Assembly: GCF_900112895.1 (NCBI RefSeq)
Contig: NZ_FONL01000009.1
Location: 40,149 to 104,148, forward strand
Reading direction: 5' to 3'
Length of the DNA: 64,000 nt
DNA from: Succiniclasticum ruminis DSM 9236
Lineage (GTDB): Bacteria; Bacillota; Negativicutes; Acidaminococcales; Acidaminococcaceae
In this document: positions 27,560 to 36,767 of the stretch, one piece after another
Layout of the letters: each line of letters begins with the position of its first letter
How positions within the stretch are numbered: position 1 is the first letter of the stretch
The notes under the pieces: model-generated
What the model saw: the letters and a program-made list of their open reading frames with translations, nothing else
Database searches by the model: none
Told to the model about the DNA's origin: nothing
Position numbers and translations under genes: made by a program

Positions 27560-28435
27560 ATGGACTTTCAACAGTACTATGAAAGCAGAAAGAAATTAGT
27601 TAACAACTTTTTAGAGAAACGCATGGAAAAACGGGGCATCTCCAACGTGGACGATGCCATGAAATACAGCCTGCTGGCAGGCGGCAAACGCCTGCGCCCC
27701 ATCATGCTGATGGCTACGGCGGAAGCGGTGGGAGCCAACGGCTATGATTTCCTGCCCGCTGCCTGCGGACTGGAGATGATCCACACCTATTCCCTGATCC
27801 ACGACGACCTGCCCTGCATGGACAACGACGATTACCGCAGGGGCCGCCTCACCAACCACAAGGTTTTCGGCGAGGCCATGGCCGTACTGGCAGGGGACGG
27901 TCTGCTTACCCTGGCCTTTGAAGTGATGCTGGAGCAGCGGAACGTGAAACCTTCTACCTTAGTGGAAGTGGTTCACGAAACCGCCATGTGCGCCGGTAAC
28001 TTCGGCATGGTAGGGGGACAGGCCCTGGATCTGGACGCAGAAAACCGGCAGATCAGCGCCAAAGAATTAAAGACGCTGCACGAAGGCAAAACCGGAGCCA
28101 TGTTCATCGCAGCCGTGCGGGGCGGCGCCCACCTGGCGGGAGCCACTGACGAACAGCTGCTGGCTCTGACGCATTTCGCGGAACTGATCGGCCTGGCCTT
28201 CCAGATTGAAGACGACATCCTGGACGTAACCAGCACTGAGGAAGAACTGGGAAAACCCATCGGCAGCGACGAGAAAAACAACAAGTCCACCTATGTATCT
28301 CTCTTCGGACTGGAAACAGCCCGGAAGATGGCGGACGACACCACGAAGGAAGCCCTGGCCTGTCTGGACAGCTTCGGGGAAAAGGCGGAACCTTTACGGG
28401 AAATCGCCAGACTCATGACCAACCGGAAAAACTGA
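27560..28435 (+). CDS. ispA: Polyprenyl synthetase, farnesyl/geranyl diphosphate synthase type
   Basis: 291 residues from ATG 27560, which has AGGAGG 6 nt upstream; the longer in-frame extension from GTG 27440 lacks any site and runs through the hairpin. The first aspartate-rich motif DDLPCMD lies at residues 82-88 and the second (EDDILD) near 215. KRLRP and the GGQALDLDAE segment are typical of IspA. It condenses IPP with DMAPP/GPP to make C10-C15 diphosphates for undecaprenyl and quinone side chains. dxs follows, as in Bacillus and Clostridium. Confidence 0.93.
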   Translation: MDFQQYYESRKKLVNNFLEKRMEKRGISNVDDAMKYSLLAGGKRLRPIMLMATAEAVGANGYDFLPAACGLEMIHTYSLIHDDLPCMDNDDYRRGRLTNHKVFGEAMAVLAGDGLLTLAFEVMLEQRNVKPSTLVEVVHETAMCAGNFGMVGGQALDLDAENRQISAKELKTLHEGKTGAMFIAAVRGGAHLAGATDEQLLALTHFAELIGLAFQIEDDILDVTSTEEELGKPIGSDEKNNKSTYVSLFGLETARKMADDTTKEALACLDSFGEKAEPLREIARLMTNRKN

Positions 28436-28602
28436 GCGCGCGTAAGCGCCTGTAACTGCGGCGCCGAACATTTTACATTCACCGCGCGTTGCAAGCACCA
28501 CCATACATGCGGTGTAATCCGCAGGCGGACGCAAACGCAACACCCACCCATTTACATTACTCTCACAACGCAACACACGAAATCACGGAAAGGCAAAACG
28601 GA

Positions 28603-30483
28603 ATGTCTGAGAATAAAATTCTGGACAGAGTCAACAGCCCGCTGGACCTTAAAACTCTCACACTGAAAGAAATGAACAGGCTGGCGGAGGAAATCCGGCA
28701 GCTGCTCATCGAAGTTGTGTCCAAAAACGGCGGGCACCTGGCTCCCAATCTGGGCGTGGTGGAACTGACCATCGCCCTCCACCGGGTCTTTGACTCTCCC
28801 CGGGACAAATTCATCTTTGATGTAGGGCATCAGGCCTACATCCACAAAATCATAACCGGACGCAAGGAAGCATTTCCCACCCTTCGCACATACAAAGGCC
28901 TGTCAGGCTTTCCCAAACGACAGGAAAGCGAACACGACGCCTTCGGTGTGGGCCATTCTTCCACGTCTGTCTCCGCGGCGGACGGCATCGCGGCCGCCCG
29001 GGACCTGAAAGGGGAAAATTACCATGTGGTAGCCATCATCGGGGACGGCGCCATGACCGGCGGTATGTCCTTTGAGGCCCTGAACCACATAGGGGACACC
29101 GGGCGAAGGATCATCATCATCCTTAACGATAACGAGATGTCCATTTCCAAAAACGTGGGGGCCATGTCACAGTACCTGTACCAGCTGCGTACCGGCGAGA
29201 CCTACAACAAACTGAAGCACAATCTGGAAAACTGGCTGGGCGACATGAAGCACGGCGACGATGTGCTGGAAGTCATCGACCGGGTGAAAGGCGGGGTGAA
29301 ATACCTGGTATCCCCCGGTTCCATATTCGAATACCTGGGCATCAAATACTTCGGCCCCGTGGACGGCCATGATATCGAAGCGTTGCTGCCCATGCTGACG
29401 GCAGCCAAACGGGAAGAGGGCCCTGTCCTGATCCATGTGGTCACCAAAAAAGGCAAAGGCTACACTCCCGCGGAAGAGAGGCCCAACGAATTCCACGGAA
29501 CGGGACCTTTCGATATTGCTACCGGCAAGAAAATCACCAAACCCGGCGCGCCGCCTACCTATACCAGCGTCTTCGGAAAAACCCTGGTGGAACTGGCGGA
29601 GAAAGATAAATCTATCGTGGCCATCACGGCAGCCATGCCGGAAGGGACCGGCACCAACCTGTTTGCCCAACGCTTCCCGGACCGCTTCTTCGACGTGGGC
29701 ATCGCGGAACAGCACGCGGTGACCTTCGCGGCGGGGCTGGCCACGGAAGGCATAAAACCGGTCACGGCAATTTACTCCACCTTCATGCAGCGGGCATACG
29801 ACCAGGTGGTCCATGACATCTGCATGCAGAATCTGCCGGTGAAACTGTGCATGGACCGGGCCGGTCTGGTAGGGGACGACGGCTACACCCACCACGGGGT
29901 CTTCGATTACGCCTACCTGATTCCCCTGCCCAACATGACGGTGATGGCTCCCAAAGATGAGAACGAGCTGCGGCACATGCTGCTTACGGCCATGGAATAC
30001 AACGCAGGACCCATCTCTCTGCGTTACCCCAGAGGCAGCGGCGTAGGCGTGAATCTCAGCGAACCGCTGCACACACTGCCCATCGGCAAAGCGGAAACCC
30101 TGCGGGAGGGGAGGGACCTGACCATCTGGGCCATCGGCAGCATGGTGGCGGAAGCGGAAAAAACCGCGGACCTGCTGCAGGCAAAAGGCATCAGCGCCGG
30201 CGTGGTGAACATGCGCTTCGCCAAACCGCTGGATGAAGACCTGCTTTGTGAAAACGCGGCCAAAACCCACCGCATCGTCACCATGGAAGAAGGCGTGCTG
30301 AAAGGCGGTGTCGGGGACGCGGTGATGGAAACCCTGAACCGGTATGGTCAGATGCATATGACCGCCGTGCTGCCCTTTGGCATTCCGGATGAGTTCATCT
30401 CCCAGGGTGATAAAAAGCTGTTGATGCATGACATCGGACTGACACCGGAGCAGATGGCGGAGAAAATCTCCCATTGGATGTAG
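28603..30483 (+). CDS. dxs: 1-deoxy-D-xylulose-5-phosphate synthase
   Basis: 626 residues from ATG 28603 (GGAAAGG about 10 nt upstream). The open frame extends back to TTG 28489 through low-complexity sequence, but homology begins at MSENKILDRVNSPLDLK. TPP-binding GDGAMTGG lies at 147-154 with the partner Asn at 175. The transketolase-like C-terminal half has DRAGLVGDDGYTHHG. It makes DXP from pyruvate and glyceraldehyde 3-phosphate, the first step of the MEP pathway; ispH and fni lie elsewhere in this window. Confidence 0.96.
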   Translation: MSENKILDRVNSPLDLKTLTLKEMNRLAEEIRQLLIEVVSKNGGHLAPNLGVVELTIALHRVFDSPRDKFIFDVGHQAYIHKIITGRKEAFPTLRTYKGLSGFPKRQESEHDAFGVGHSSTSVSAADGIAAARDLKGENYHVVAIIGDGAMTGGMSFEALNHIGDTGRRIIIILNDNEMSISKNVGAMSQYLYQLRTGETYNKLKHNLENWLGDMKHGDDVLEVIDRVKGGVKYLVSPGSIFEYLGIKYFGPVDGHDIEALLPMLTAAKREEGPVLIHVVTKKGKGYTPAEERPNEFHGTGPFDIATGKKITKPGAPPTYTSVFGKTLVELAEKDKSIVAITAAMPEGTGTNLFAQRFPDRFFDVGIAEQHAVTFAAGLATEGIKPVTAIYSTFMQRAYDQVVHDICMQNLPVKLCMDRAGLVGDDGYTHHGVFDYAYLIPLPNMTVMAPKDENELRHMLLTAMEYNAGPISLRYPRGSGVGVNLSEPLHTLPIGKAETLREGRDLTIWAIGSMVAEAEKTADLLQAKGISAGVVNMRFAKPLDEDLLCENAAKTHRIVTMEEGVLKGGVGDAVMETLNRYGQMHMTAVLPFGIPDEFISQGDKKLLMHDIGLTPEQMAEKISHWM

Positions 30484-30566
30484 AAGCGATCACCGCATAC
30501 AAAGCGGTTTGAAGACGTAAAGCGCTTGCATCTCTGAATACAAATACAGCAACAAGAAAGAAACAT

Positions 30567-31376
30567 ATGGAAAAAGCAAAAAAGATCCGTCTCGACACCT
30601 ATCTCGTAGAACAGGGCCTCTTCGAAAGCCGGGCCCGGGCCCAGGCGGCCATCATGGCAGGACAGGTGCTGGTGGACGAACAGAAAATAGACAAACCCGG
30701 TACCTCCGTGAAAGCGGAAGCAAAAATACGCCTTCTGGGGGACCAGCTGAAATATGTAAGCCGGGGCGGGCTGAAACTGGAAAAAGCCCTGCAGGTGTTC
30801 CCCGTAACCGTCGCCGGCAAGGTGATGGCGGACATCGGCGCTTCCACCGGGGGCTTCACGGACTGCGCCCTGCAGAACGGGGCCAGCAAAGTCTACGCTA
30901 TCGATGTAGGCTACGGCCAGCTGGCCTGGAAGCTGCGGAACGACCCCCGGGTCATCAACATGGAGCGGACCAACGCCCGCGCCCTGGACGAACACAGCCT
31001 GCCGGAACCAATCGACGCCGCAAGCATTGACGTGGCTTTCATCTCGCTGGACAAGATCCTGCCGGCGGTGAAAAAACTGCTGGCGCCCGGCGCCTTCGTC
31101 CTTGCCCTCGTCAAACCCCAGTTTGAAGCCGGCAAGGAACACATCGGCAAAAAAGGCGTGGTGCGGGACCCGGAAGTGCACAAGGAAGTCATCCGGCGCA
31201 TCATAGGCCTGGCCGGAGAAGAAGGCTTCGGCATCGGCGGTCTGGACTTCTCTCCGGTGAAAGGACCGGAAGGGAACATCGAGTACCTGCTGTACCTGAC
31301 TGCGGCCCCCCAGCAAAATACAGTTCCGGACATCGATGCCGTCGTAGCGGCATCCCATGCGGAGCTTGATAAGTAA
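30567..31376 (+). CDS. tlyA: TlyA family rRNA (cytidine-2'-O)-methyltransferase
   Basis: 269 residues. An S4 RNA-binding domain (about 6-66, RLDTYLVEQGLFESRARAQA) is followed by a Rossmann methyltransferase with the SAM motif ADIGASTGGFTDCAL (88-102). The family includes mycobacterial TlyA (16S/23S 2'-O-methylation, capreomycin sensitivity) and proteins once called hemolysin A. The tlyA-nadK-argR-recN order is conserved in Firmicutes. ATG at 30567 with an AAGAAAG site. Confidence 0.93.
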   Translation: MEKAKKIRLDTYLVEQGLFESRARAQAAIMAGQVLVDEQKIDKPGTSVKAEAKIRLLGDQLKYVSRGGLKLEKALQVFPVTVAGKVMADIGASTGGFTDCALQNGASKVYAIDVGYGQLAWKLRNDPRVINMERTNARALDEHSLPEPIDAASIDVAFISLDKILPAVKKLLAPGAFVLALVKPQFEAGKEHIGKKGVVRDPEVHKEVIRRIIGLAGEEGFGIGGLDFSPVKGPEGNIEYLLYLTAAPQQNTVPDIDAVVAASHAELDK

Positions 31377-31387
31377 AGGAAGTAATA

Positions 31388-32242
31388 ATGAATAACGTAC
31401 GTCTGGGAATTTTTCCCAACATGAGCATTGTTAAAGTACGGATCCACTTTGAAGCCATCCTGGACCTGTGCCGCCAGTTCCATTTTACGGTGGTGGCGCC
31501 GGAATCAATTGCGAAAATGTATAACCTGGAGACCTTCGCCGGGCGCAACTCCCAGCTGACCGCGGCGGTTTCCCTGGGCGGGGACGGTACCTTCCTCCGC
31601 ATGGCCCGGGACATGGTGAAGATCAACGTGCCGGTCTTCGGCGTGAACTTCGGTCATCTGGGTTTCCTTGCCGAGATCGAATTCGAAACCCTGACGCAGG
31701 CATTCCAGCTGCTGTCAGACGGCAGATACACCATCGAAAAACGCTGCCTGCTGCAGGCCCAGACTTTTGCGGAAGGGAAAAAGGTTCCCCACAGCGAGCT
31801 GGCCATCAACGAATTTGTGGCCGCCCGCAGCAACCTTTCTACCACGAACCATATCGAACTGTATATCAACGGCAAGCCATCCGCGCGTTACGCGGCGGAC
31901 GGGCTCATCGTAGGCACTGCCACCGGCTCCACCGCGTACTCCTTGTCTGCGGGAGGACCCCTGGTACAGCCGGGCATGGACGTGATGATCATCACACCCA
32001 TCTGCGCCCACTCCCTGGCAACCCGGCCTCTGGTCATCCCGGCCACGGAAGAAGTTGAGATCCGCCTGCTGCCCCGGAACACCGCCCCCATGGCGCTGTC
32101 CGCCGACGGGATACCTGTCTGCGAAATCGGCATGAAGGATGTGGTGCGGATCACCAAGAACCGGCAGTTTTTAAGGCTGATGCGCCTGACTGACAAGAGT
32201 TATTATGAGACGTGGCAGGAAAAACTGATCCACGACCTGTAA
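31388..32242 (+). CDS. nadK: NAD kinase
   Basis: 284 residues. The catalytic GGDGTFLRMAR is at 64-74, the NE and GSTAYSLSAGGP motifs follow, and PITPICAHSL-type sequence is present near residue 203. It phosphorylates NAD to NADP in the cytoplasm. It starts 11 bp after tlyA with AAAGGAAG upstream. Confidence 0.95.
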   Translation: MNNVRLGIFPNMSIVKVRIHFEAILDLCRQFHFTVVAPESIAKMYNLETFAGRNSQLTAAVSLGGDGTFLRMARDMVKINVPVFGVNFGHLGFLAEIEFETLTQAFQLLSDGRYTIEKRCLLQAQTFAEGKKVPHSELAINEFVAARSNLSTTNHIELYINGKPSARYAADGLIVGTATGSTAYSLSAGGPLVQPGMDVMIITPICAHSLATRPLVIPATEEVEIRLLPRNTAPMALSADGIPVCEIGMKDVVRITKNRQFLRLMRLTDKSYYETWQEKLIHDL

Positions 32243-32274
32243 TTTATTGAACTTCCATACGAGGAGGATATTTC

Positions 32275-32769
32275 ATGAGCAAACAGGAACGTCACCAGAT
32301 GATACGGAATCTGGTGGAGACACGCAACATCGAGACCCAGGAAGATCTGGCCAGGGCCCTGCAGGAAAGCGGTATGCAGGTGACGCAGGCTACGGTGTCC
32401 CGTGATATAAAGGAACTGATGCTTGTAAAAGTTTCCGACATGCGGGGCGGCTACCGCTACGCCTTTCCAAGGGAACGCAGCCACATTATGTCTTCCGAAC
32501 AGCTGGAACGGCTGATCCGCAATTCCGTGATTTCAGTGCAGGCAGGGGGCAACCTGGTGGTACTCCACACCCTGCCGGGAACGGCCCAGGGCGTAGCCTT
32601 CGCCATTGACAGCATGAAATGGATCGGGGTCATGGGTACCGTGGCAGGCGACGACACCATCTTCGTGGCTATCGAACGGCCGGAGATTGCGGAGGAGCTC
32701 ACGTCTTACTTCCGGTTCCGGGACGAAGCGGAAGCAGAAGCCCAGCCTCCGAAGAAAGGGAAACGGTAA
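32275..32769 (+). CDS. argR: Arginine repressor ArgR
   Basis: 164 residues. The N-terminal winged helix carries ETQEDLARALQESGMQVTQA and TVSRDIKEL. The C-terminal hexamerisation and arginine-binding domain contains LPGTAQGVAFAID and GTVAGDDTIFVA. The C-terminus is extended by a charged QPPKKGKR tail. A GAGGAGG site precedes the ATG. No arginine biosynthesis genes are in the window; the position before recN is the common one in Firmicutes. Confidence 0.95.
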   Translation: MSKQERHQMIRNLVETRNIETQEDLARALQESGMQVTQATVSRDIKELMLVKVSDMRGGYRYAFPRERSHIMSSEQLERLIRNSVISVQAGGNLVVLHTLPGTAQGVAFAIDSMKWIGVMGTVAGDDTIFVAIERPEIAEELTSYFRFRDEAEAEAQPPKKGKR

Positions 32770-32771
32770 AT

Positions 32772-34463
32772 ATGCTGCAATCATTGCACGTGCATAACTT
32801 TGCCTTAATAGAAGACGCGAAAGTGGATTTTTCCGGAGGCTTCACGGTGTTCACCGGGGAGACCGGGGCCGGCAAATCCATTCTGATTGACGCCTTTGGC
32901 ATCGCCCTGGGAGGCCGGGCCGCCGCCGGCATGGTACGGACCGGCGCCGACGCCTTCTGGGTGCAGGCTGTCTTCGACGGGCAGGATGAGAAGATACACA
33001 GCCTGCTGCAGGAACAGGGCATCGAAGCCGATGATTTTTTATTTTTAAAACGCAGAGTGACCGCTGCGGGAAAAAGCCAGAGCAGTGTCAACGGCATCCC
33101 GGTGCCTTTGGCAGTGTTGAAACAATTCGCGGAATTGCTGGTGGACATCCACGGCCAGCACGAGAACCAGCTGCTGCTGCAGCCCAAAGCGCCCCGGTTC
33201 TTTACGGACGCGTTCGGGGGCGAAGCGGCGGAACAGGTGCTGGAAGCCTATCGGTTACAATACGAAACATATGAAAAAGCCAAAGCGGACCTGGAGCAGC
33301 TGGAAGAGCAGGGAAGCCAGCGGGAACGCCTGCTGGACCGGCTGGCCTGGGTGATTCAGGAGATCAGCGAAGCCAATATAAAGATCGGGGAAGAAGAAGC
33401 CCTGAAGGACGAGGCCAAACTGCTGCAGAACAGCGGCAAGATCATGAACGCCCTGCAAAAAGCCTACGGCATGCTGGAACAGGACAACGGCGCCCTGAGC
33501 CAGCTGGCGGAGATCAGGGAACAGATCGGCAGCGCGGTCCGTTACGACAGCCGCTTGCAGGCGGTGTATGACGGCATCGACAGCGCCTGGATCGCCGCGG
33601 ACGATGCCCGGGGCCAGCTGCAGGACTATGTGGACGGCCAGAACTTCGATCCCAACCGCATGACCGAAGTACAGGACAGGTTGGACCTGCTGTACCGGAT
33701 GCAACGCAAATACGGCAACGGGGAAGAAGCGGTGCTGGCCTATCTGGAACAGGCGAAGGAACAGCAGGAACAACTGCAGAACCTGGACAACCGGATCGCC
33801 AGGGCGCAGAAAGAACTGGCAAACATTACAGCGGAGTTAACTGCCAAAGCCAACGCGCTGACAAATCTCCGCAAGCAAAACGCGGAGAAACTCTGCCGGG
33901 AAGTGGAGACCCACATCCATGACCTGGCCATGCCTGACGGAAAGTTACAGATCACCTTTGCGGAGAAACCGGACTTTACCCCGGACGGGAAAGACCAGAT
34001 GGAACTGATTTTCTCCGCCAACGCAGGGGAACCGTTGCAGCCTCTGGGACGGGTTGCCTCCGGCGGCGAACTGAGCCGCCTGGCGCTGGCGTTGAAGACG
34101 GTGCTCATCGGCATCAGCGGCGTCAACACCATGGTCTTCGATGAGATCGACACGGGGGTAGGGGGCGTCACCGCCCAGAAAATGGCGGAAAAGCTGGCCC
34201 TCATCGCCCGGCGCGGACAGGTAATCTGCATCACCCACCTGGCCCAGATTGCAGCTTTCGGAGACCGGCATATCCGGATACAGAAACAGACCGCGGAAGG
34301 ACGCACCCGCACCGACCTGACCGTGTTGGACAAACAAGGCAGGGTAGAAGAACTGGTGCGCATGACCGCAGGCGAGCACGCCACCAAAGCCGCGGCGGAC
34401 AACGCGGCGGCGCTGATCAGGGCTGCCAATGAGTTTAAAAACAGCAAGCAACCGCTGTTTTAG
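32772..34463 (+). CDS. recN: DNA repair protein RecN
   Basis: 563 residues from ATG 32772, 3 nt after the argR stop; upstream in-frame codons lie inside argR and are not used. Walker A GETGAGKS is at 29-36, the coiled-coil middle spans about 150-380, and the C-terminal ABC signature ASGGELSRLALALK and Walker B MVFDEIDTGVGG complete the SMC-like ATPase. RecN acts early at double-strand breaks, alongside AddAB encoded upstream. Confidence 0.96.
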   Translation: MLQSLHVHNFALIEDAKVDFSGGFTVFTGETGAGKSILIDAFGIALGGRAAAGMVRTGADAFWVQAVFDGQDEKIHSLLQEQGIEADDFLFLKRRVTAAGKSQSSVNGIPVPLAVLKQFAELLVDIHGQHENQLLLQPKAPRFFTDAFGGEAAEQVLEAYRLQYETYEKAKADLEQLEEQGSQRERLLDRLAWVIQEISEANIKIGEEEALKDEAKLLQNSGKIMNALQKAYGMLEQDNGALSQLAEIREQIGSAVRYDSRLQAVYDGIDSAWIAADDARGQLQDYVDGQNFDPNRMTEVQDRLDLLYRMQRKYGNGEEAVLAYLEQAKEQQEQLQNLDNRIARAQKELANITAELTAKANALTNLRKQNAEKLCREVETHIHDLAMPDGKLQITFAEKPDFTPDGKDQMELIFSANAGEPLQPLGRVASGGELSRLALALKTVLIGISGVNTMVFDEIDTGVGGVTAQKMAEKLALIARRGQVICITHLAQIAAFGDRHIRIQKQTAEGRTRTDLTVLDKQGRVEELVRMTAGEHATKAAADNAAALIRAANEFKNSKQPLF

Positions 34464-34478
34464 AAAAGAGGACAGAAC

Positions 34479-35036
34479 ATGTTAAAGAAAATGAGCGACC
34501 CCGCCTTAGACGAGGTTTTTGTCAGCAGCAAACCTGCCTTTGATGGCAGGCTGCTCCACGTACATGTAGATAAGGTGCGCCTGCCCAACGGCAGGACCAC
34601 CACACGGGAGATGGCGGACCATCAGGGTGCCATTGCGGTTGTACCTATCCTGCCCGACGGCAGCATCATCTTTGTAAAACAGTTCCGGTATCCCATGGGC
34701 ACTGTCATGTACGAACTTCCCGCCGGGAAAATTGATCCGGGGGAAGACAAGGATGTCTGCGCCGTGCGGGAACTTTCCGAAGAGACAGGTTACGAGGCGG
34801 ACAACTGGGAATATCTGGGCGCTATTGCCACCACGCCCGGTTTCACCAATGAAGTGATTTATCTGTATGCGGCTACCGGCCTGCACCGTCATGCGCAGCA
34901 CACGGATCCGGATGAATTTATAACGGTGGAATCGATACCCCGCGATAAGATTCTTCCAATGATAGAAGAAGGATTGCTTTACGACGCAAAATCGCTGGCG
35001 GCATTAGGAATTCTTTCCATGAAAGGCAAATTATAA
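34479..35036 (+). CDS. Nudix hydrolase, ADP-ribose pyrophosphatase type
   Basis: 185 residues. The Nudix box reads GKIDPGEDKDVCAVRELSEE followed by TGYE, fitting GX5EX7REUXEEXGU. YELPAG before it and a Pro-Gly-Phe segment after it fit the ADP-ribose pyrophosphatase subgroup (NudF-like). It would hydrolyse ADP-ribose to AMP and ribose 5-phosphate. It follows recN by 15 bp. ATG 34479 has an AGAGGA site; ATG 34491 is an alternative. Confidence 0.88.
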   Translation: MLKKMSDPALDEVFVSSKPAFDGRLLHVHVDKVRLPNGRTTTREMADHQGAIAVVPILPDGSIIFVKQFRYPMGTVMYELPAGKIDPGEDKDVCAVRELSEETGYEADNWEYLGAIATTPGFTNEVIYLYAATGLHRHAQHTDPDEFITVESIPRDKILPMIEEGLLYDAKSLAALGILSMKGKL

Positions 35037-35077
35037 CAGGCTGGAACGATATCTTTTAAGAGTCATTGGAGGTACCA

Positions 35078-35884
35078 ATGAAGCATTTATTGACCATTGC
35101 CGGCAGCGACAGCAGCGGCGGCGCCGGCATTCAGGCGGATTTAAAAACCTTTGCGGCTCACGGCGTGTTCGGCATGAGCGTGATTACGGCAGTTACCGCG
35201 CAAAACACCTGTGGGGTGACGGCCGTGCAGGATATTGAACCGGACATCATTACGGCGCAGATTGATGCGGTGTTCAGTGACATCCGGGTAGACGGCGTGA
35301 AAATCGGCATGGTTTCCAGAACCGAAAGCATCCACGCCATTGCGGAAGCGCTGAAAAAGTGGAAACCGCCTGTTATCGTCGTGGACCCTGTCATGATTTC
35401 CAAGAGCGGATACCCGTTGCTGCAGCGGTCAGCCTGCGACGCATTGATTAAAGAACTGCTGCCCCTGGCCACACTGCTTACACCCAACCTGCCGGAAGCG
35501 GAAGCCATCTGCGGCTTTACTATTAAAATCGAACAGGATATGGAAAGAGCGGCGGCGCATATTATCAGCCTCGGCGCCAAAGCGGTTCTGGTGAAAGGCG
35601 GGCATCTGGAAGGCAGCAGGGCAGACGACTATCTGTACGATGGCAAAGAGGGAACCTGGCTGCCCGGCACACGCATACAAACCCAGCACACCCACGGTAC
35701 CGGCTGCACGTTGTCCAGCGCTTTAGCATCGAACCTGGCAAAAGGCATGCACCTGACAGAAGCCGTTAAAGCAGCCAAAGACTATGTAACCACTGCCATC
35801 CGGCATGGCATCGCCTTAGGGAAAGGCCACGGGCCGACGCATCATTTTGTAGAATTGTGGAATAAAGCGGGAATCAGAGTGTGA
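35078..35884 (+). CDS. thiD: Hydroxymethylpyrimidine/phosphomethylpyrimidine kinase ThiD
   Basis: 268 residues from ATG 35078 (GGAGGT at 35068-35073); the in-frame TTG at 35066 overlaps that site. TIAGSDSSGGAGIQADLKTF, the ribokinase-like VDPVMISKSG and the anion-hole GTGCTLSSALAS are present. It phosphorylates HMP and HMP-P for thiamine synthesis. It ends the long same-strand run. thiE lies 5.3 kb downstream; no TPP riboswitch is visible before either gene. Confidence 0.95.
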   Translation: MKHLLTIAGSDSSGGAGIQADLKTFAAHGVFGMSVITAVTAQNTCGVTAVQDIEPDIITAQIDAVFSDIRVDGVKIGMVSRTESIHAIAEALKKWKPPVIVVDPVMISKSGYPLLQRSACDALIKELLPLATLLTPNLPEAEAICGFTIKIEQDMERAAAHIISLGAKAVLVKGGHLEGSRADDYLYDGKEGTWLPGTRIQTQHTHGTGCTLSSALASNLAKGMHLTEAVKAAKDYVTTAIRHGIALGKGHGPTHHFVELWNKAGIRV

Positions 35885-35916
35885 ACTTGAAGAAGGGAAC
35901 CGGATCGCGGTGATAA

Positions 35917-36036
35917 CCCCGTCCGCGCTTCCCTGCCGGTCACGGCGAGACCAATTATCCGCTCCTCGTGGGTGAAAAGATCCGCCTTACGGTGGATCAG
36001 AAACAGTTTAAGATTGAATGGAACCGGTGTAAGTAA
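35917..36036 (+). pseudogene. Possible 3' remnant of a lost gene
   Basis: After thiD a short frame without a start codon reads protein-like: YPLLVGEKIRLTVDQKQFKI, then EWNRCK and a stop at 36034-36036. The frame is closed upstream by a stop at 35914. The first part also forms a long imperfect hairpin near 35893-35934. I do not recognise a family. It may be chance coding. Confidence 0.25.
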
Positions 36037-36060
36037 AAGGAACATAACAAAGTTAAAAGT

Positions 36061-36279
36061 ATGAAAAAAATGTTAGTAATAGTGGGTATCATACTGATCA
36101 TTGCCTGTGTGCTGTCCCTGCTGTATGCAGCTTTGAATCTGTTCGTATACTATCATGCACTTGACGGTTCTGCGGAGCTATACAGCCGTCTGCATCAAAG
36201 AATGATTACTTTTGGAATCATTGGAATTGTTCTTGCAGTGTTCGGTACACTATGCTTTATTTTTCGCTCTAAATTATAG
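36061..36279 (+). CDS. Small two-helix membrane protein
   Basis: 72 residues with two hydrophobic segments (about 4-28 and 49-68) joined by a polar loop (YYHALDGSAELYSRLHQRM). No family recognised. The ribosome site is weak. It lies 65 bp before the Nif11-type peptide gene, on the same strand but separated from it by a perfect -10 hexamer. The base composition is more AT-rich than the neighbouring housekeeping genes. It may be an accessory gene; an immunity or transport role for the peptide is only a guess. Confidence 0.6.
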   Translation: MKKMLVIVGIILIIACVLSLLYAALNLFVYYHALDGSAELYSRLHQRMITFGIIGIVLAVFGTLCFIFRSKL

Positions 36280-36298
36280 CTTTTTATAAAAAAGAGGA

Positions 36299-36304
36299 TA
36301 TAAT
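36299..36304 (+). promoter_or_regulatory. -10 hexamer of the Nif11-type peptide gene
   Basis: Perfect TATAAT 40 bp before the start codon. The -35 region is weak. Confidence 0.5.
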
Positions 36305-36343
36305 AGTAAAAGGCATTGAAAATATCTTAAGGAGGCCCTGAAA

Positions 36344-36586
36344 ATGTCAATCAACAAAAACGAAATCACAAAAGAAATGCTGGAAAAAGCCATGCAGTGC
36401 AAAACTGCCGACGAACTGATCGAGTTGGCTAAGACCGCAGGCTGCGAGATTACAAAAGAAGAAGCCGAAGCATATCTGGCGGAGATGAAAGATCTGGAGC
36501 TGGACGACGAAAGGCTGAAGAACGTGGCCGGTGGACGGGATATTTGTTATACGGATGGCTGCGCGTTGCGGATGCCCCAAAACTGA
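36344..36586 (+). CDS. Nif11-type leader peptide, candidate RiPP precursor
   Basis: 80 residues. The first 61 match the Nif11-like leader pattern: a helical acidic segment (CKTADELIELAKTAGCEITK, then EEAEAYL), then LDDERLKNVAGG ending at a double glycine. The remaining 18 residues (RDICYTDGCALRMPQN with its flank) would be the core, with two cysteines, one Thr and one Tyr. Such leaders direct modification and export by C39-type peptidase transporters. None of those enzymes is encoded in this window. The gene has a strong AAGGAGG site, its own -10 and its own terminator. Confidence 0.8.
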   Translation: MSINKNEITKEMLEKAMQCKTADELIELAKTAGCEITKEEAEAYLAEMKDLELDDERLKNVAGGRDICYTDGCALRMPQN

Positions 36587-36627
36587 TTCTTTCTCTGGTC
36601 GCGCTATTACAAGTTCATATTTTCCTT

Positions 36628-36661
36628 AACAGCCGCAGAGTATTTCTGCGGCTGTTTTGTT
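36628..36661 (+). terminator. Terminator of the Nif11-type peptide gene
   Basis: Perfect 12-bp stem (36628-36639 with 36645-36656), 5-nt loop, then TTTGTT. Nearly the same stem reappears at 47940-47967. Confidence 0.88.
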
Positions 36662-36673
36662 GGCGCTAATCCC

Positions 36674-36712
36674 CAACAAAAAAACTGCCGTGCATAATTG
36701 CACGGCAGTTTT
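36674..36712 (-). terminator. Terminator of the EF-G-like gene
   Basis: Perfect 14-bp stem (36681-36694 with 36699-36712), TAAT loop; on the minus strand it is followed by a run of T (36684 to about 36676). Confidence 0.9.
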
Positions 36713-36767
36713 ACATTTCAGGACTATTTTTTTCAGGGATTATCATTCAGGAATCAGTAAGCAGAGT

